A DNA stretch of 64,000 bases from Apiotrichum sp. Y4204 (Eukaryota > Basidiomycota > Tremellomycetes > Trichosporonales > Trichosporonaceae), in contig JAMYHL010000013.1 in the NCBI GenBank assembly GCA_025531455.1, positions 682,001 to 746,000 on the forward strand, given 5' to 3'. Made by a program: the position numbers and the translations under genes. Below are positions 45,721 through 57,155 of the stretch, one piece after another (the first letter of the stretch is position 1; the number at the start of each line of letters is the position of its first letter). Under the pieces are notes generated by a model. The model ran no database searches. It was given only the letters and a program-made list of their open reading frames with translations, and was not told the origin of the DNA.

Positions 45721-47933
45721 ATGCCGCCATCTCGCGGCCGTGGCCCCCGCGACTCTCTCGCCACCCGCCCCTCCGCACGCCCCGCACCATCCCGCTCGCG
45801 TGCCCGCGTCATCCCGTTCGCCGCCGCCACCCTCATCCTTTTGCTTGCGCCCGCGCTCGCCGCACCCGTCATGGACCACAGCTACAACGGGGACGTGGGG
45901 CGGGAGGCGGCGATCCGCGCGGCGGTCGCGGCCGTCGTCGACCCCGTCGGCGCGTGGGCTGAACATCCCGTCGCGGGGCCAGCGTGGGGCACCCACTTCA
46001 ACCTCCTCTTCGGGTTCGGCGGCGAGGGCAGCATGAGCGTCCTGGTGCGTAATGTGGGATTGGCGCAGGGGATGCGGTGATCCTCGTTATATCATCCGCA
46101 CTGTATTGCTAACGGACTCCAGTACGAGGATAAGGACCGTGGCGCTGTCAACGCCTCGCTTCCACACCGGCCCGCCGCGTTCCCAGCCTTCCTCGCCCCG
46201 AAGGCGGACCTCCCAGTTGAAGGTGTTCTCGTGCCGTTTGTATCACTCAAGCTTCCGAATACCTCGCAGATCGTGGACGGCGAGAGCGTAGAGCGGTACA
46301 GCTACAGCAAAAGTGAAGACCTGGACAGTCTCGATGAGCCGCCGGAGCGCGCGTGCGTGCCGCGCGCATGGCCGCCGATCCGTCCGTCGTACCCCTCCGA
46401 GCCGTACATCATTGCGCTCGTCGAACGCGGCGGGTGCGACTTTGCGACGAAGGTCCGCGCGGCGCAGGAACGCGGCGCGGCAGCCGTCGTCGTCGGCGAC
46501 AAGCGGCTGCGCTCGGGCGAGACGGATGAGGAGGGGCGTAAGCGGGACAGCCTCATAACGATGTACTCGCCAGAAGACACGAGTGGAATCATTATTCCCA
46601 GCGTGTTTGTCTCTCGCGCGAGTTATCTGCTGCTGCGCGACCTGCTCGCGAATAATACCGTTGGCGGCCTCCCGGGGCTGTTCGTCGACATCGGCCCGTC
46701 GGACGACGATGGGAGTGCGCTCGGGAGTCTTCTCCTCTTTGCGCTCCTCATGCCGACCATGTTCCTCCTTGTCACTGTCACTGCGCACCGTGTGCGCGTT
46801 GCCCGGTGAGTCCCACAGAGATTACGGATATGGCAGGTTGAGGTTTATCTGCTAAACCTGCTCGTTCCGCCATCCCACAATCCATTCTGACCACAGACAA
46901 CGCGAGGCTAACCGGGCGCCGCCGACCGTGGTCCTCTCCCTCCCGGAACGGGTGTGGACGCCGGACATTGTCTGGGAGAAGGACTCGGACGAGTCGGATA
47001 AGGGCGAGGATACATCGGGCGACACGCCGACAAAGCCATCACCCACTGATGATAATTCCGGAGAAGCAGAAGACGGAGGAGACGGAGGAGGCAAGCCCGA
47101 TTCCACAGACGCAGTACCCAAGAAGGGCGATACCAGCGACATCAGCGCGACGATCGACGGCGCGGCGGCCGAGCCTGTTTTGGCCGACGACGAGGCGGAG
47201 ACGACGAGCGACAACCGCCGGACGCAGCCCAAGAAGAACCGCAAGCGCGGCAAGGAGCGGCGCAAGAGCAAGACGAAGCGCTACTACTCGAAGGACGAGT
47301 GTGCCATCTGCATGGACAACTTCCACCGTGGCGAGGTCGTGCGCATCCTTCCCTGCGGCCACGTCTTCCACAAGGACGAGTGCGACGAGTGGCTCCTCAA
47401 GTGGCGCAAACTTGTGAGTCTGGATGTGCGGAATGAAGGAATGGCGGAATGGCGGTCGTGTCGGGAAACGCCCAGTGCTGTCGGGTCGGGGTAGGGCGTC
47501 AAAGGCCTTAGTCTCAAGCATTGAGCGGAGCGTCCTCCAGGCGCGACGAGGCGCACGCAGGCGCACGTCGTTACCATTACTAAGGCACTGCATTTGCACT
47601 TTGTTCGCCTATGTTTGCTTGTTTGCTAGTTGCTAACGACAGTGTCCGACATGCCGCGCCGATGTGACCATTTCGGCTGGCGATCTCTCCGCTTCGACGA
47701 CTCTCACGCCGGTGGTGGGCCCCGACGCGGTGGCCGCTGAGGTGCCCGTGGTGCAGCACGGCTGGCGCGAGACGGTGCACGCCGGCCTGGCGCGCGTCGA
47801 GGCCGCGGTGTTGGCTATCAGCGGCTCTGTGCGCGCCGTGGTGCGCCGCCCAGCCCAAACCCCACCGGCCCAGGCTCAGGCGCATCTCGGGCGCCCTGAC
47901 GAGCGCACGCCACTTATCGCCCCGGGACCTTGA
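45721..47933 (+). CDS. PA-TM-RING type E3 ubiquitin ligase (RNF13/GRAIL-like), endomembrane
   Basis: Transmembrane ubiquitin ligase expected in the endosome/vacuole/secretory route. Exons 45721-46044, 46123-46805, 46897-47413, 47643-47933; 604 aa. There is a basic N-terminus then a signal-type hydrophobic stretch (VIPFAAATLILLLAPALA). The protease-associated domain has IIALVERGGCDFATKVRAAQ, GAAAVVVGD and IPSVFVSRASYLLLRDLL. A single membrane span follows (LGSLLLFALLMPTMFLLVTV), then a long acidic/basic cytosolic linker. The RING is CAICMDNFHRGEVVRILPCG, HVFH, then KDECDEWLL and CPTCRAD after a 229-nt intron. The Cys after the HVFH histidine is one residue later than in the usual H-x2-C spacing. 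The C-terminus ends DERTPLIAPGP, with a dileucine-like/acidic sorting flavour. Confidence 0.87.
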
Positions 47934-50381
47934 TCCTGTTTGGCGGCATTTCCTCCTATGTTACGGTCAATCGGCAATTCCAGCTCGCGGCATGAGAGGG
48001 CGAGGCTTAACTTTGTCTCCCAGCTCCCGTCCCAATGTCCGCTATACCATGCCATACCCACGATCTTCCACCCCTATCTTCCCCATCCTGCTCATCTCGG
48101 TCCGCCTGTTGTACGCGATGTCACGCCATTCATTGTTGCTCGGAGGTTGGTGAGTGGTCTGACGGAGCACAAAATTGTATGAAAGGAACAGGAACAGCAC
48201 CATACTGTGCGGGGACACTGACGCGCCACCATGTTAAGCGACCTTGGGTGGCAGTCGCCGAGATCAACTCGACCGCATTGACCGCTGACGTCTGACAGCC
48301 TACTCTATGATCTGCAGTATCGATGACCTGAGACCTATGACCTAAAGCTCCTCATTTTTTGAACGCTACCTCTAAGTCCACTCCGACGATAGGCTGTGCC
48401 ACCTACGTCGTCCATGATCTCGACGTATCTAACGCGATATGTTGCGATATACGCGATCTTCTGTCATGTGTGCTCTGATGCGGACACAGATCCGATCGCG
48501 ACACCCGGTACCGGCAGTTCCCAACCGCATCGTGTGTGGTGGCTTGGTCTTGAGCCTGTGCGCGCTGACGCGACTGTCACTGACACTACGGTGACGCAAC
48601 TTACACTGCACGCTCGCGACTGCCACCAACGTAGGGCAAGATGCCCCACTGCAGCGATGTCGCGATCCGATTCAAATACGACAATACTGATCTGGCGTTA
48701 TTCCGATTCCCACAATTCCCACCTTTGTATATGTCCCCCTCTCCGCATTTCTCTCTCTCTCACCCGAAGCATTCCACAATTCCACAGCGTCATACGTCTC
48801 CGCCAAGCTTGTGTTTGCCCTCAAAGCACTCTGGTTCAGTGTACAGCTGTCTCACTCTGGTGTAGCTTCGCACTGTCTTGAAGCTCATGCTTCGGATGCG
48901 CCATATGCCGGCCGGGGAGGGTAGCGCCCCGTAAAACGGAGCCGGGCATGCATCAAAGGCAGAGGCGGCGGCTGCCGCTTCCCCGCCTACGGTGAGGACC
49001 AGAGGCCAGAGGATTCGGACAGGTCCTCTTGGTGGCGGAATGGAAGCGATCGAAGCGAGGGACCTGGAAGACGCCAGAAGCCCGATCGCGACGATCATGA
49101 GTGATGTGCTGCGCTGATTCTCTCGGGGCTCAGGGCTCGGATGGGGATGGCACGGATCAGTGGCGGTTCGGGGGATGATCTGCGGGACTGACTTCGGATC
49201 TGATAATCTGCGGATCTGCTGGTCTGCTGGTCTGTTGATCTACATGATCTTCCCGATCGGCGACCGGAGACGGACGGGACACGTCGCTGGATGGCTGGTA
49301 CTGCTGAGCCATGCCGGGTATGCTGGGCTCGAAACGAAGGCCATGAGCCCGGAGCAATGGAGCAATGGAGCATGCATGACGGATCGCGATCCTGAGTTCG
49401 CGAAGAGTGGCTCCCTTCCCATGACCATGGCAGATCTCAGACCAGTGTGGCATCTCGTCCACAAAGTGGGGTGAAGGATATGCCGACATTGTAAGCGAGT
49501 GAACGTGTGCGCGGGTGCGTGCGCGAGCTACGAGTCGCGAGTTGAGGAGCTTGAGGAGGTACTGTCATTGCATTGTGTCCCTATGGCTAATGACTAACGG
49601 CTGTCGCGGCCTCGTCTGTGCGATCGAAACTGGAGGCTGTCCGCCACCTCGTCCCAAGCGCGTCACGCTTACACTTACGCTCGCTGACATGCGAACCTGT
49701 GATCCTGTGACTCTGCGATCTTACTTTATGAAAATTTGAGGTTCTCAGAATTCTGGGCTGCTGTGATCTTGGGAGCTGTCCTCGTGTCTTGCGCAACTGG
49801 AGTGCCGAAAAGTGGGTCTAGACAGGGAGGGATGCCCGGGATGCCCAGGATCTGTGGATCAGCGCTTGATCCATTGGTCTTGTTTGGGATGCCGGACCCA
49901 TGAAAAAATGCAGCAACTCGGTGGAGTGGGGACCTCGAGTCTCGAGTGGGCCATGGAGACGAAACGACGGAGACATTTACATCAAGTCCAAGGAGAAAAA
50001 TACGAGTAGAGGCTGGGAAACGACGGAAGTGACGGCAGATGAGTGTTTCATGAGTTTGCATGGCCCAAGAGAGCGAGAATGCGAGCAGTGGCATCTCTGT
50101 TCGAATACCTGGATGTGGTGAGCTCCTGGCAGCGATCACACTTCGAAGACTCTAGCTCTCGCTGGGATCGCCGCAGATCGCAACGATCACAGGATGACAG
50201 AGAGAACAGCGCCGACAGCGACAAATGGCTAACAGTCGTGGCCCGTGCCGCGCCACTCCATATTCTGGACGCACTGCTCGCCGGCTCTGCATGCTCGGCG
50301 CTGCAGCTCTTCATGGACTTCCAGATGCAGATGCACTGCTCTCCCAATGCTCAGCTGCAGAGCAAGCCGAGACATGACAAG

Positions 50382-50417
50382 CTGCTCATGCTGCTCATGC
50401 TGCTCATGCTGAGCATG
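50382..50417 (+). repeat. Tandem repeat of CTGCTCATG (about 4 units)
   Basis: Three exact 9-bp units at 50382-50408 plus one variant (CTGAGCATG) at 50409-50417, in non-coding sequence. Confidence 0.85.
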
Positions 50418-50551
50418 CTCTGCATGTTCTGCACTTTGTCACTCTTTTTACACTGCTCGTCTCTGCGAGTCGGCTGAGGGCGCACTTGGAGTGTGAACGT
50501 CCAGCACCCCGCCAGCACGCACACACACCACCACCACCACCAACCACCACA

Positions 50552-50586
50552 GCAGTGTGCAGTGTGCAGTATGCAGTATGCAGTGC
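50552..50586 (+). repeat. Heptamer array GCAGTRT (5 units)
   Basis: GCAGTGT twice, GCAGTAT twice, then GCAGTGC, directly after an ACC-type microsatellite (50528-50550). Confidence 0.85.
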
Positions 50587-51040
50587 GAGTGCAGGACATG
50601 CCCACACCATCCAGAGTGCACACACGCTCTTGTCATCATCATCACTACCACCATCATCATCCCCACACCGCCATCGTCAGCAATATCGTCTTCATCTCCC
50701 CCCCTCCTCCCTTCGCCTAACCTCTTCTTGCGCTCGTAGTTACATCATTCCCCGGCATCTGCACTCAAACTCGAATCGCGAGAGCATCACGGCTCGCCGG
50801 CCGGCTCGCCTCATCCGTCGCCTTCCCGTCATCGGTGCCCTCCTTGCTCCTTTATTGACAGCACTTTGCCTCTCCTTTCCCCGGCCTTCGTCCCATCCGG
50901 TGGCTATCATCCTCGACGCCCCACCCTCATTCCACTCCTCCCCCCTCGCTTACGTCCCTCCCACACCCGCAACACAGCTCGAAACTGGAATGTGACCCCA
51001 AGCGCGGGGCGTAGCACACACATACACACATACCGGTGGC

Positions 51041-51064
51041 ATTACCATTACCATTACCGTTACC
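51041..51064 (+). repeat. Hexamer array ATTACC (3 exact units plus one variant)
   Basis: ATTACC x3 then GTTACC, about 700 bp upstream of the zinc-finger ATG. Confidence 0.85.
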
Positions 51065-51765
51065 AGTGACTTGGTGACCCTTCTGCTGTAGTTTCTGGTC
51101 CCAGTGACGACTCGTGTCCCCCCGCAGCGTCCCTTCGCTTCCAGGGAAGAGTGCGAGCAGCCCCCGCCCCGTTCGCGCAGCATCATTCTGCAAGGCGGCG
51201 AATGCCACTTACACAACGAGATCGACACAGTGATACACATCACCAAGCGAGATTTTGAGTGCTATTCCTTGCATTTCAGTACTGCGTTCTGCGCGCACAG
51301 CAGCTGCCATTCGCACGACTTCAGGCTCACAGACAGACGACATCCATTCCATTCCAATCCGAGCACGGAGGACATATAAACCGCCCCAGCAGAGCTGGCC
51401 GCCCACTCAACTTCCTACCCGATCGATCGTATCAGCACTGCGCCTCGCGAAGAAACTCAAGAACAACCACAGCTTTGCCTACTCTTCCTCAGCGACTCCA
51501 CGGGAACTGGTACGTCTCGATACCCCATACCCGGTGCCCATCAGTGCCCGGTGCTCAAGTGTTACATCGTCGCTCACCGCCCCATTCTCATAAGAACAGC
51601 CCCAGCGCCGCTGTTAGCCCCCCAGGCCGCCCCCGCCCCTCTCTATCTCATCACAGCACTCGCTATCGTGGACGGGTCGATCACCATCAGCCAATTTTCT
51701 CTGTGTTTCCGTCATTTTTGTCACATTTTTTTTTTTTATCTGTCCCTGTGCTCCCTTATCTCGCC

Positions 51766-54337
51766 ATGTACGGCCACACATATCATCTCGGCGACCACAG
51801 CCACTCATCGTCCGGCGACGACCACAACAGCAGTGGCGGAGGAGGAAGTGCCGCCAGCGCTGCCGCCACACCGCCCACCAGCACCTCGATTCGCCCGGCC
51901 TCGCCGAGCCTGCCGGACGGGCCCGACGGTCCTAGTCCTGCCCAGAAACTCAAATCGTTATCAATCAGCCGATCAGCCGCAGGTACCACTCTGTCAGGAG
52001 GAGGCGGCGCCGCCTCGTCCCTGTCCCTCGGCATGACCCCCGTCAACACCAGGTCGTCGTCTCCGACGGCCCCTGGAATAACGGGCTTCCAGTTTGGGCC
52101 AGACGGTACATCTAGCTCAAGCGACAACAACCCGCCCACGCGCACGAGCAGCCGCGACTCGAACCGCAAGGTCAGCCCCAAGACGCCTCCTCAGTACTAC
52201 CACCCGTATTTCATCTCGGGGACTGCGCACTCGCGCTCCCTCCTGCCACAGATGCCACTCGCCTCGAGGACGCGCTCGCCACTCGCGATGGGCGGCTTCG
52301 GCGCAACCAACCACTCACCGTCATCGTCCCCTGTCCCTTTTGCTGCTGCGGGATTCCAGCAAACCTCGTCGCTCCAGCATTCCGCGGCGCCCGACTCGGC
52401 GTTGTCGTCCACCCCCGGATCACACCTCCGCCCCGGCAGTCTTTCCCGTCCGCTGCCGCCACCCACCGTGGGTCGTCCATATGGGTCGCAGGGCTCGGTC
52501 CCAGCCCCGCTCTGGCCACTGAGCCCCTTCACCATGCATGCTGATGGGAGTCAGGCCCCAAGCCCCGTCTTGGCGGGGACAACGGTAGCAAGCCCAGTGA
52601 ACCATTATTCAGAGCTCCCGGGAGCCTCGGCGTCAGGACCTGCTGGGTCGTCGGGACCATCACCCCCAACTCCCACAACGAAGTCATCGCTCGCAGACCA
52701 CACCCCTGACGGAATTTACGATCCGTACCCATTTGGCGTTAAGACCGAGTGGCGCGACGGGTCATCGGGTGCCTCGAGCAGCACTGTGCGTTGGAAGGAC
52801 CGCAGCGACGGCACGGTCAGTGGTGGCGTGAACAATCCCGGGAACCCAATCTCCAGTAACCTTGGAGCCGGAGGAACCGGTCCTTCTGCCAGTGGCACCA
52901 GCTCATCGCCCTCCGGTGCCATGCTGTCTCCGCTTAACGGCTTCAACCCCATGACTCAAGTTGATGGCTCAGCTGGCCCCCAGTTCCAATCAACCGACAG
53001 CAATGAAGCGAGTCCTCAGGGTGGAACCGGGCCGGTCTTTGGCACCTCCAATGGCCACGAGCGCGTATTCAGCTTTTCCTACGAGTACGATTACGAGAGG
53101 CAAGGCGAGTCGTCGAGCGACGGACGCGCGTTCCGTCCTGGCGCTGCCACCGCCGGCTACCAGGCCAGTCACACGCTCTATTCCCAGTTTGGCGGCCATC
53201 ATCCCCAATCACAATCTCAATCGCAGGCCCAGCAGCATCATGAGAACCACTTCCCTCAGCCAAACCAATTTCCGCCTCCGGCTGCTAAGGCTCACCCAAC
53301 TCACGCGATTGTGGCGCAGCCCCCCGAGGTGGACGGTTACGTGCCTGCTCGTCTCCGCCTCGTGCCCCCACAACTGACCACGGGCCTGGGCACAAAACAC
53401 ACGCACTACAGCGCAGCACCCTCCTATTCCCCGCCTCAAGAGTACGCGTCGCACCCGCACTACCCTCCCACGCACCCTCCGTACCCCTCGTGGCCCAGTG
53501 TCCCGCCTCCCGGAAACACATTTTTTGTTCCTCCCGATATGGACGGCGGCGGCGTCGGCGTCGGCAGCATGGTGAGCCTTGGCGTCCGTCAAGACGAGTA
53601 CCGCCCCTGGGGTGCTCCCACTCCGCCCCCACTTGCCGGTACGCAACCCGACGGCGTGGCATCAAAGCAGCCGCGTCGTATGGGATCCGCCCCCTCGCTC
53701 GTAAATGTGGGTTCACTCCTTCCGGTACAGCTGACGCAGACCGGTGCCAAGAACAAGCCCAAGCCCCCCAGGCGATTCCCATGCCCGGACTGCCCCGAGG
53801 CCTTTACTCGACGGAACGACCTAGTGGTAAGTGAGATTCACATAACAGCAGCTCACAGCAGCGCCACCGGCGGAAGCACAGTGCGTATATACGTTGATGT
53901 TAAAGCGTCATCGTCATCACCCCCGATCTGCTAATCCCAGCCGGCGAGAAGCCGTTCGTGTGCGAAGTGTGCAGTCATGCGTTTGTGAGTTATTCGGGTG
54001 ATTTGGGATCGGAACTTGGCTTGAGTTGGGAACTGGAGAGGAGTGGGAGTGAGAGAGTGGGTGGAGATGAAGAGAGTAAGAGCGTGACTGGGATGAGCTC
54101 GATATTGAGTCGCATGGTCCCACCCGTCTCACCAGGCTGAGTGTGTTGTTCCCATGACGAGTTAAAACTCCGAGTCCGTTTGGAGCCCATTACCTCCCAA
54201 AACCCGTCCCCGCTTGTTACGGACACTCACTTCAGGCCCGCAAGGACAAGCTCTTGATGCACATGCAGAGAGCCGAGCAGTGCAGTGGCCGCCAGGCAGC
54301 CCGCGCCCCCCATAGGCGGAACACGCCTGCCAACTAG
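51766..54337 (+). CDS. C2H2 zinc-finger protein, probable transcription factor
   Basis: Exons 51766-53826, 53862-53880, 53941-53984, 54236-54337; 741 aa. The first 680 residues are disordered, rich in Ser, Pro, Gly, Thr and His/Gln, with no other domain. Zinc finger 1 is spread over exons 1 and 2: FPCPDCPEAFTRRNDLV + RHRRKH, a canonical C-x2-C-x12-H-x3-H. The second exon is a 19-nt microexon with its own GTGCGT donor and a tandem CAGCAG acceptor. The TGEKPF linker leads to finger 2, FVCEVCSHAFARKDKLLMHM; its last ligand is not a normal H-x3-H, since only a Cys six residues on (QRAEQC) is available, so finger 2 may be C2HC-like. The C-terminus is short. The fungal regulator is not identifiable from two fingers alone. 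The chosen start is the last ATG before the disordered region; the frame stays open further 5'. Confidence 0.85.
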
Positions 54338-54932
54338 GCTATGCATCATTAAGCCATAAAGCGACCACGATCACTACGACGCAAAATGTACACCTTTCTG
54401 GCCCTCTTCACGGCCTGTTTTCATCTCGTCTTCATCATCTTCACGAATGCCCCCCACCTGCAAATAATCTGGTACCCTACCCATTTCTGCTCCCAATCGC
54501 TCGCCATCTCTGCTTGTCGCGAGCAACACGCCTCTAGTCCGTAGTTTAGCCCCACCCCATCTATGCAATATTTCGTTCATGCGGATAAGAGGAGCGTATA
54601 ACCTCGATGAGCGCTCTTGTATTTCTTTTCAGTTCACCGAAGCTGGGGGTGGTCAGCAAATATCGGATTACTTTGCGCCACACGACGACATGCAGATTGT
54701 GAGAGTCAATCACTGACCTTTGGGGGACCAGACTTGCGTCATGATGATGGCCATGAGACCATGAACGCATTCTCACTCGCAGAGTCACAATGGCATGCAT
54801 GCAACAGTATGTGTATCAACGAGGGCACAAACAAACAGTCAAGAAAGGAATGACAAGATAGATGAGGTAAAAAGGGGTGGGAAAAGATGCAAGGAAACGA
54901 GAAGCAACGAAGCACGCCGCACAGACCACAGC
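54338..54932. other. Intergenic between convergent zinc-finger and GTPBP-like genes
   Basis: No gene; more AT-rich than flanks; contains both 3' ends. Confidence 0.45.
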
Positions 54933-56708
54933 TCACTCTTCTTCATCCCCGAAACCCCAGCCATCATCCTCCCCAGCAAACGTCCAGCGCTCGACCTCGT
55001 CGTACCCCCACTCGCCGTTCTGGGGTTTACGCACAACGAGCGCCTCGACGCAGATAATGTCCTCGTCGCCGGCATTCAGGAAGTGGTCCTCAGGGCTCGC
55101 CGTGGCCGTGGGCGCGTCGTCCACTGTAGTAACGTCCGCAAACGAGAGTGATAACGAGTCTAACGGGAGCGCGAGGCCGTCTATGAACGCGTCGTCAGGA
55201 GTGGCCGTCTCGCGCCGCTGTTCCTCTGCGAGGCTGCTATGTGTGCGCGCGAGGCGCAGGCTGCTCGGCCTTGCTGGCTGGTGGGGAAGACGGGAGCCAG
55301 CCGGGAAGACTGACGTGCTCGGCGCATGCCCGATAGCCTCGGCGACGAGCGACGATGACGGACTGGGGCTCGTGTACGGCATCGGCGAGGTGCCATCGCC
55401 ACGGAGGAGGTCAAGGCGGCGCTGTTCCCTTCGTGCGGCGGCCTTGCGGTTTTTGAGCTCCGCACGAGATATCGGCTGCTCCTCCATGTCGAGGTGGAAA
55501 GGCGGAGGCTCGTCGTCGGACGCAGAGAACGTGGCAGACGAGCCGCTGCAGACGCTGTCACCATCACTCTTCTCGCGAGCCGCGCGGCGCTCGCTCCGCG
55601 TCTTGACCTCAGGGACGGCCGCGCCCAGGCAGCGTGTGCCCCGTCGCGGAAGGCCGTTCCGGTCCAAGTCCGGGCGGCGGGCGAGCCAGGGGCTTTGCGA
55701 CGAGGCTGACGAGCTGAGACCAGGCGAATCAGGAGTGGCAAGCGAAGGCGAGAGCACAATCTCCTTGAGCACAATAACCGTCGCGCCAACATCGGAAGCC
55801 ATGCGCTCAAGCGTCTGCAAACTGGCGTCCATCTCAGCACGCGTGAGGCCAATGACGGTGCCATCGTCGCCGAGGCCCAGTTCGTAAATCGCCTCGTTCT
55901 TCCCCTGCTTGAGCCGCCACAGCATCTGCGTCACAAGCTTCCCGAAGCGCTCGGGGCTGGGTTCGATGAGCTTGAGCTTGTACTCGATATGACCATCCTT
56001 GTCGCGTTCCGCGGCCAGCTTGGGCGTCGATGGCACGATGTGCGGGCTGCCCCCTGGGGCGGGCGTAACAAGAGCGTGCCGCGTGACATCAGAGTCGGGG
56101 GCGGCGAGCAGGCGGTCCCAGTCACGAAGCGCCTGCGACTCCGCGTCGCTGTCGGGCGTGTGCGGCGTAAAGGGAGGGGTGGAGCCAAGGGACCCAGGTA
56201 ACGAACCGCGACGCGAGCGCGGCGGCTGTGTCGTCGTCGAAAGCGAGTGGGCAATATCGTGCCACGGTGAGGGGCGCCGGCCGGTCAGTGCAGGGTCATT
56301 CTCGACGCTTCCGGTACTGTCGACGCTGGTACCGTTGGCGCTTCCATTGGCGCCACCATAGTTCGCGCAGTCCACATTCGGAACCTTCGTCGCCTTCGGA
56401 CAGCCAATTTTGGCAGTGCGAAACGCCCCACCAAAGCTCGTGGCAACGGGCTGCGGCGCCGCTAATGGAGGCGACCGCTGGGCTATCTTGGCGGGCATAC
56501 CGCCTTGTTTCTCAGGGCGCGAGATGGGGTGCTCAGTGGGCGTGCCGTATGTGTATGGCGCGTAAGGGTATGCGGCGCTTGTATATCTGTATGCGCAACG
56601 CTGTATTGGCCGGGGTTCGCAGGTCATGCGATGGGAGGCGCTGCACTGCGGGGTCAGTCGTGGCCGTGCGGGTTGGGAGGGTTGAGAGGGCGGACCCTGG
56701 AGACGCAC
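54933..56708 (-). CDS. GTPBP1/2-like N-terminal domain protein lacking the GTPase domain
   Basis: One uninterrupted frame of 591 codons. The recognisable core (about residues 240-320) reads IEYKLKLIEPSPERFGKLVT, QMLWRLKQGKNEAIYELGLG, DDGTVIGLTRAEMDASLQTL and ASDVGATVIVLKE. This is the module that precedes the GTPase domain in metazoan GTPBP1/GTPBP2. No P-loop (GxxxxGK), DxxG or NKxD motif occurs anywhere after it. Instead there is a Ser/Pro/Arg-rich linker and an acidic, Trp-containing C-terminus (EDDGWGFGDEEE). The gene thus seems to encode only the N-terminal module. Whether the true start is at 56708 or a later Met (56628, 56499) is unclear; the first 200 residues are low-complexity. Function unknown; the module may act in translation quality control by analogy with GTPBP1/2. 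Confidence 0.7.
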   Translation of the reverse strand: MRLQGPPSQPSQPARPRLTPQCSASHRMTCEPRPIQRCAYRYTSAAYPYAPYTYGTPTEHPISRPEKQGGMPAKIAQRSPPLAAPQPVATSFGGAFRTAKIGCPKATKVPNVDCANYGGANGSANGTSVDSTGSVENDPALTGRRPSPWHDIAHSLSTTTQPPRSRRGSLPGSLGSTPPFTPHTPDSDAESQALRDWDRLLAAPDSDVTRHALVTPAPGGSPHIVPSTPKLAAERDKDGHIEYKLKLIEPSPERFGKLVTQMLWRLKQGKNEAIYELGLGDDGTVIGLTRAEMDASLQTLERMASDVGATVIVLKEIVLSPSLATPDSPGLSSSASSQSPWLARRPDLDRNGLPRRGTRCLGAAVPEVKTRSERRAAREKSDGDSVCSGSSATFSASDDEPPPFHLDMEEQPISRAELKNRKAAARREQRRLDLLRGDGTSPMPYTSPSPSSSLVAEAIGHAPSTSVFPAGSRLPHQPARPSSLRLARTHSSLAEEQRRETATPDDAFIDGLALPLDSLSLSFADVTTVDDAPTATASPEDHFLNAGDEDIICVEALVVRKPQNGEWGYDEVERWTFAGEDDGWGFGDEEE

Positions 56709-57155
56709 TTTACTTGTCAGGTGAGGGCACCGGTGTCAACGTGTGGAGACGGAGTGGGCGCGGAGAAGATGGTATCGGTGGCAAACAAGCGACTTAGCGA
56801 GCGAGAGTGTGACGCCAAAAGGCTACGTGGTGGCGAGGGGGTTTAAAAGTACAGCTGAGATGCGCAGGGATGTGACTCGATGGACATGAAGTGAGAAGAA
56901 TAACAACACCTCTGGTGCCCGCATTCGACTCGAATGCGACGGGAGGACTGACGGATCGGGGGATTCTGGACCAAACGCGGGGCGCGCGGGGGGTGGAGTG
57001 GGGGATGCCACTTTGATCCATCCCTCTGATCCTTATTTCGCCACCCCAGATAGTGGGTGATGACGATGACACAATCAGCGCCAGCGACGAACACATTTCT
57101 GATCGCGTCCAACCACTTGCCAACCACTTACTCTCCCCACTCCTTTTCACACACA
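56709..57155. other. Divergent promoter region of GTPBP-like gene and GPI8
   Basis: About 450 bp between divergent starts; nothing else recognised. Confidence 0.45.

Larger units (their letters stand above)
47934..51765. other. Large intergenic region with simple repeats, upstream of the zinc-finger gene
   Basis: 3.8 kb with no supported gene; open frames here are short and lack motifs. It contains GATCTG-rich sequence near 49195-49250, tandem CTGCTCATG units, a GCAGTRT heptamer array and an ATTACC array (each listed). The last 1 kb is C/T-rich, a long promoter/leader for the zinc-finger gene, with a run of T at about 51725-51737. Confidence 0.5.

Noticed and set aside
51259..51765. 5' extension of the zinc-finger frame (169 extra codons)
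   Set aside because: The added sequence is leader-like, C/T-rich, with a poly-T run coding for Phe; the ATG at 51766 opens the Ser/Gly-rich protein body.
54561..54853. Short open frames between the zinc-finger and GTPBP-like genes
   Set aside because: Under 80 codons, AT-richer than genes here, no motif.
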